In this document: one piece after another, positions 12,997 to 14,960 of the stretch
Numbering within the stretch: position 1 is the stretch's first letter
How the letters are laid out: the number at the start of each line of letters is the position of its first letter
Source: UBA4717 sp045580165
Lineage (GTDB): Bacteria; Bacillota; Clostridia; Oscillospirales; CAG-272
Assembly: GCA_045580165.1 (NCBI GenBank)
Contig: JAZNNG010000011.1
Coordinates: 1 to 14,960 of the forward strand
Reading direction: 5' to 3'
DNA length: 14,960 nt
Translations under genes and position numbers: made by a program
The notes under the pieces: generated by a model
Databases searched by the model: none
What the model was told of the DNA's origin: nothing
What the model saw: the letters and a program-made list of their open reading frames with translations, nothing else

Positions 12997-14556
12997 ATGT
13001 TTAAGTGCGTGTATTCCGTCGGACTTTCGGGTATCGACGGATTTATTGTAAGTGTTGAATGCAACTGCTCGGCGCGGTTACCGAATTTCGAGCTTGTAGG
13101 TCTGCCCGACGCCTCGGTAAAGGAGGCAAAGCAGAGGGTACGCACCGCTATCGAAAACAGTGGCTTTATGTTCCCTGAGGCCGATCTTATGGTAAATCTT
13201 GCCCCTGCGGCAAGGAGAAAAGAGGGCTCGTACTACGACCTCGCAATACTTATGGGAATACTCTCGTCAACGGGTATCATAAACCCCGACATCGACCTTT
13301 CCGACAGCGTTTTCATCGGTGAGCTTTCGCTCTCGGGCGACGTCAGAGCCGTTAACGGCGTGCTTTGCCTTTGCCTTGCCGCAAAGGAGGCCGGCTTCAA
13401 AAACATTTTCGTGCCTGCCGCAAACGCCGCCGAGGCTGCCGTTGCCGACGGGATAAACGTATACGGAGTGAAAAGCGCGAGAGAGGTGATCTCGCACGTC
13501 ACGGGACGCGAAGTTCTCACGGCGCAGAGCTTTGACATCGACAAGTTTATGCCCGAGTTCTCAAAAAGCTTTGCGGATTTTTCGGACGTAAAGGGTCAGG
13601 CGCAGGTCAAGCGCGCTCTTGAGATAGCGGCGGCAGGGGGTCACAACGTCCTTCTTATAGGCCCACCCGGCACGGGAAAGTCAATGCTTGCAAAAAGACT
13701 CCCGACCATTCTCCCCGAGCTTTCGTTCGAGGAGGCGATAGAAACCACAAAAATTCATTCGATTTCGGGTATTCTGCCCGAAGGCTCGTCACTCGTATGC
13801 TCCCGTCCGTTCCGTTCTCCCCACCACACTATGTCGGCGGTGAGTCTTGTGGGCGGCGGCACCATACCTATGCCGGGCGAGATCTCTCTCGCCCACAACG
13901 GCGTTCTGTTTTTGGACGAGCTGCCCGAATTCCCCAAGGCTATAACCGACTCCCTGCGTCAGCCGCTTGAGGACGGTGCGGTTACGGTCACGAGAACTGC
14001 GGGAAGGTTTACATATCCGTCATCGTTTATGCTCGTATGCGCAATGAACCCCTGCAAGTGCGGCTACTACGGTCATCCCACCCACGCTTGCTCCTGCAAG
14101 CCTGCCGACATCAAGCGTTATCTGTCGCAGATAAGCGGCCCGCTTCTTGATAGAATCGACATTCAGATAGAGGTGCCGTCGGTTTCGTTTGAGGATATGG
14201 CGAAGAACACGCCGTCCGAGCCGTCAGAGGCAATACGCGCGAGGGTGTGTGCGGCAAGACGCCGCGCGCTCGACAGATTCAGGGCGTCAAGCGCGGAGGT
14301 TGGCTCGGATGTACCTATGATATTCAAAAATTCCGAGATGGGAACGCGTCACATCCGCCGCTTCTGCGAGCTTGACAAAAAGGCTTCGGACTTGTTGTCC
14401 GCCGCTTACGACAAGCTTGGACTTTCGGCACGAGGTTACGACAGGCTTGTTCGAGTTGCGCGCACGATAGCCGACCTTGACGCGTCGGAGATAATTCTCG
14501 AAAAGCATATAGCCGAGGCTATAAGATACAGAACGCTTGACAAAAAATATTGGTAA
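12997..14556 (+). CDS. comM: YifB/ComM family Mg-chelatase-like AAA+ ATPase
   Basis: The 519-residue product starts at an ATG seven bases after GAAAGGA, and matches the usual family length. The N-terminal ~190 residues form the Lon-protease-like domain typical of YifB/ComM (FELVGLPDASVKEAKQRVRTA, NLAPAARRKEGSYYDLAI). The AAA+ core has Walker A GPPGTGKS (222-229, Lys228), Walker B GVLFLDELPEF (Asp307) and the family's cysteine segment NPCKCGYYGHP with CSCKP. The C-terminal lid ends with DRLVRVARTIADLD. In Gammaproteobacteria ComM is a hexameric helicase promoting branch migration during natural transformation. That role in Clostridia is inferred from homology and from the adjacent comEC. Confidence 0.93.
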   Translation: MFKCVYSVGLSGIDGFIVSVECNCSARLPNFELVGLPDASVKEAKQRVRTAIENSGFMFPEADLMVNLAPAARRKEGSYYDLAILMGILSSTGIINPDIDLSDSVFIGELSLSGDVRAVNGVLCLCLAAKEAGFKNIFVPAANAAEAAVADGINVYGVKSAREVISHVTGREVLTAQSFDIDKFMPEFSKSFADFSDVKGQAQVKRALEIAAAGGHNVLLIGPPGTGKSMLAKRLPTILPELSFEEAIETTKIHSISGILPEGSSLVCSRPFRSPHHTMSAVSLVGGGTIPMPGEISLAHNGVLFLDELPEFPKAITDSLRQPLEDGAVTVTRTAGRFTYPSSFMLVCAMNPCKCGYYGHPTHACSCKPADIKRYLSQISGPLLDRIDIQIEVPSVSFEDMAKNTPSEPSEAIRARVCAARRRALDRFRASSAEVGSDVPMIFKNSEMGTRHIRRFCELDKKASDLLSAAYDKLGLSARGYDRLVRVARTIADLDASEIILEKHIAEAIRYRTLDKKYW

Positions 14557-14611
14557 TAAGCGTGAAAGCTTCCACGGGCTTCAATAAGTTGTTTAAGAAA
14601 TGGAGTTTATT

Positions 14612-14830
14612 ATGAAAAATCAGAAGATGGTTACGATAAGAATATCCGAGGAGCTTCTTGCAAAGCTTGCTCACGTCAGTGACAAGGAAGGCAGAAGTCT
14701 TAACAATCAGTTTAATTTTATGGCACGCAATGCGGTTGCGTACTTTGAGAGGACGCACGGCAAGATAAGCGCGGCAGATCAGAAGGCGGCGCTTGACAAG
14801 ATAGCGGGCGAGATCGTTGACGAAGAATAA
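14612..14830 (+). CDS. Ribbon-helix-helix (Arc-like) DNA-binding protein
   Basis: The 72-residue product starts at the ATG at 14612; GGAG (14602-14605) is well spaced to it, while the in-frame ATG at 14600 contains that ribosome site and lacks its own. The N-terminal MVTIRISEELLAKLAHVSDK is the beta strand and first helix of an Arc/MetJ fold, followed by SLNNQFNFMARNAVAYFE as the second helix. The charged C-terminal tail (HGKISAADQKAALDKIAGE) could be an extra helix. Such proteins are small repressors or antitoxins; no toxin gene follows before the repeat. It lies 55 bases after the YifB gene with no clear promoter and may be co-transcribed. Confidence 0.85.
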   Translation: MKNQKMVTIRISEELLAKLAHVSDKEGRSLNNQFNFMARNAVAYFERTHGKISAADQKAALDKIAGEIVDEE

Positions 14831-14843
14831 AGCCGACAAACGT

Positions 14844-14960
14844 GTACGGGTGGAGGTTACACTTGCCAAAAAGTTAAATGCGCTGAACAAAGTTTTTGCG
14901 CCGCTTTTTTATGAGAATAATGCCCAAATTATTACGAGCAAACGGGTATGGGTGGAGATT
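14844..14960 (+). repeat. 102-bp repeat, right copy, inverted relative to the left end
   Basis: Positions 14869-14960 are the exact reverse complement of 31-122, with weaker similarity back to about 14844. One plus-strand frame is open from a TTG at 14817, inside the end of the ribbon-helix-helix gene, through the window end (48 codons). It reads into the 34-residue repeat with RVRVEVTLAKKLNALN, then APLFYENNAQIITSKRVWVE. Both copies read outward from the window. The TTG has no clear ribosome site, so coding status is uncertain. Confidence 0.88.

Noticed and set aside
14561..14576. Near-palindrome CGTGAAAGCTTCCACG as a terminator of the YifB gene
   Set aside because: It has mismatches, no T run and essentially no loop.
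14519..14890. 123-codon minus-strand open frame
   Set aside because: It is antisense to the ribbon-helix-helix gene and runs into the repeat; the plus-strand gene has a clear family signature.

Overview
The window looks like chromosomal DNA of a Gram-positive anaerobe of the Clostridia, probably a gut species. The grounds are near-consensus sigma-A promoters (TTGACA or TTGAAA, 17-nt spacer, TATAAT), strong AGGAGG-type ribosome sites, frequent intrinsic terminators, mid-range GC, and a ComEC/YifB pair next to a cytoplasmic family 20 glycosidase. No species can be named from this sequence alone. Both window ends fall inside the same 102-bp repeat in opposite orientation, so the window may be a whole metagenomic contig broken at multicopy repeats (inference).

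Layout. Positions 1-150 hold one and a half copies of the 102-bp repeat. Positions 186-5177 encode a 1663-residue STAND-type protein with an N-terminal TIR domain, a NACHT NTPase and a long sensor region, the architecture of a bacterial NLR-like anti-phage protein. A bidirectional terminator separates it from a convergent, translationally coupled operon: a family 20 glycosyl hydrolase followed by a MmcQ/YjbR protein (7158-5231, minus strand), with a good promoter and a palindrome in its leader. Positions 7240-10473 are accessory DNA: a six-helix membrane protein of unknown function, a GHKL ATPase with a wHTH and a STAS-like (DUF4325) domain, three arrays of short hairpins, and a 41-bp copy of the 3' part of tRNA-Trp. 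Beyond the intact tRNA-Trp (10474-10549, minus strand) come comEC, a YifB/ComM AAA ATPase and a small ribbon-helix-helix protein, all on the plus strand. The inverted copy of the 102-bp repeat closes the window.

How the parts relate. The duplicated tRNA 3' end and the content between the copies suggest a roughly 1.9-kb genomic mini-island integrated at tRNA-Trp. It carries one gene, the wHTH-GHKL-STAS protein, and no integrase. Two of the hairpin arrays are mirror-symmetric: short spacers in the first half are complementary, in nested order, to those in the second half, and each spacer interval carries its own small hairpin. Such an array could fold into a tree. It resembles an enlarged REPIN (inverted REP pair) and is the most unusual structure in the window. 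ComEC (DNA uptake channel) and YifB/ComM (helicase linked to recombination of incoming DNA) form a natural-transformation pair, although the C-terminal nuclease-like domain of this ComEC has lost its metal-binding motif.
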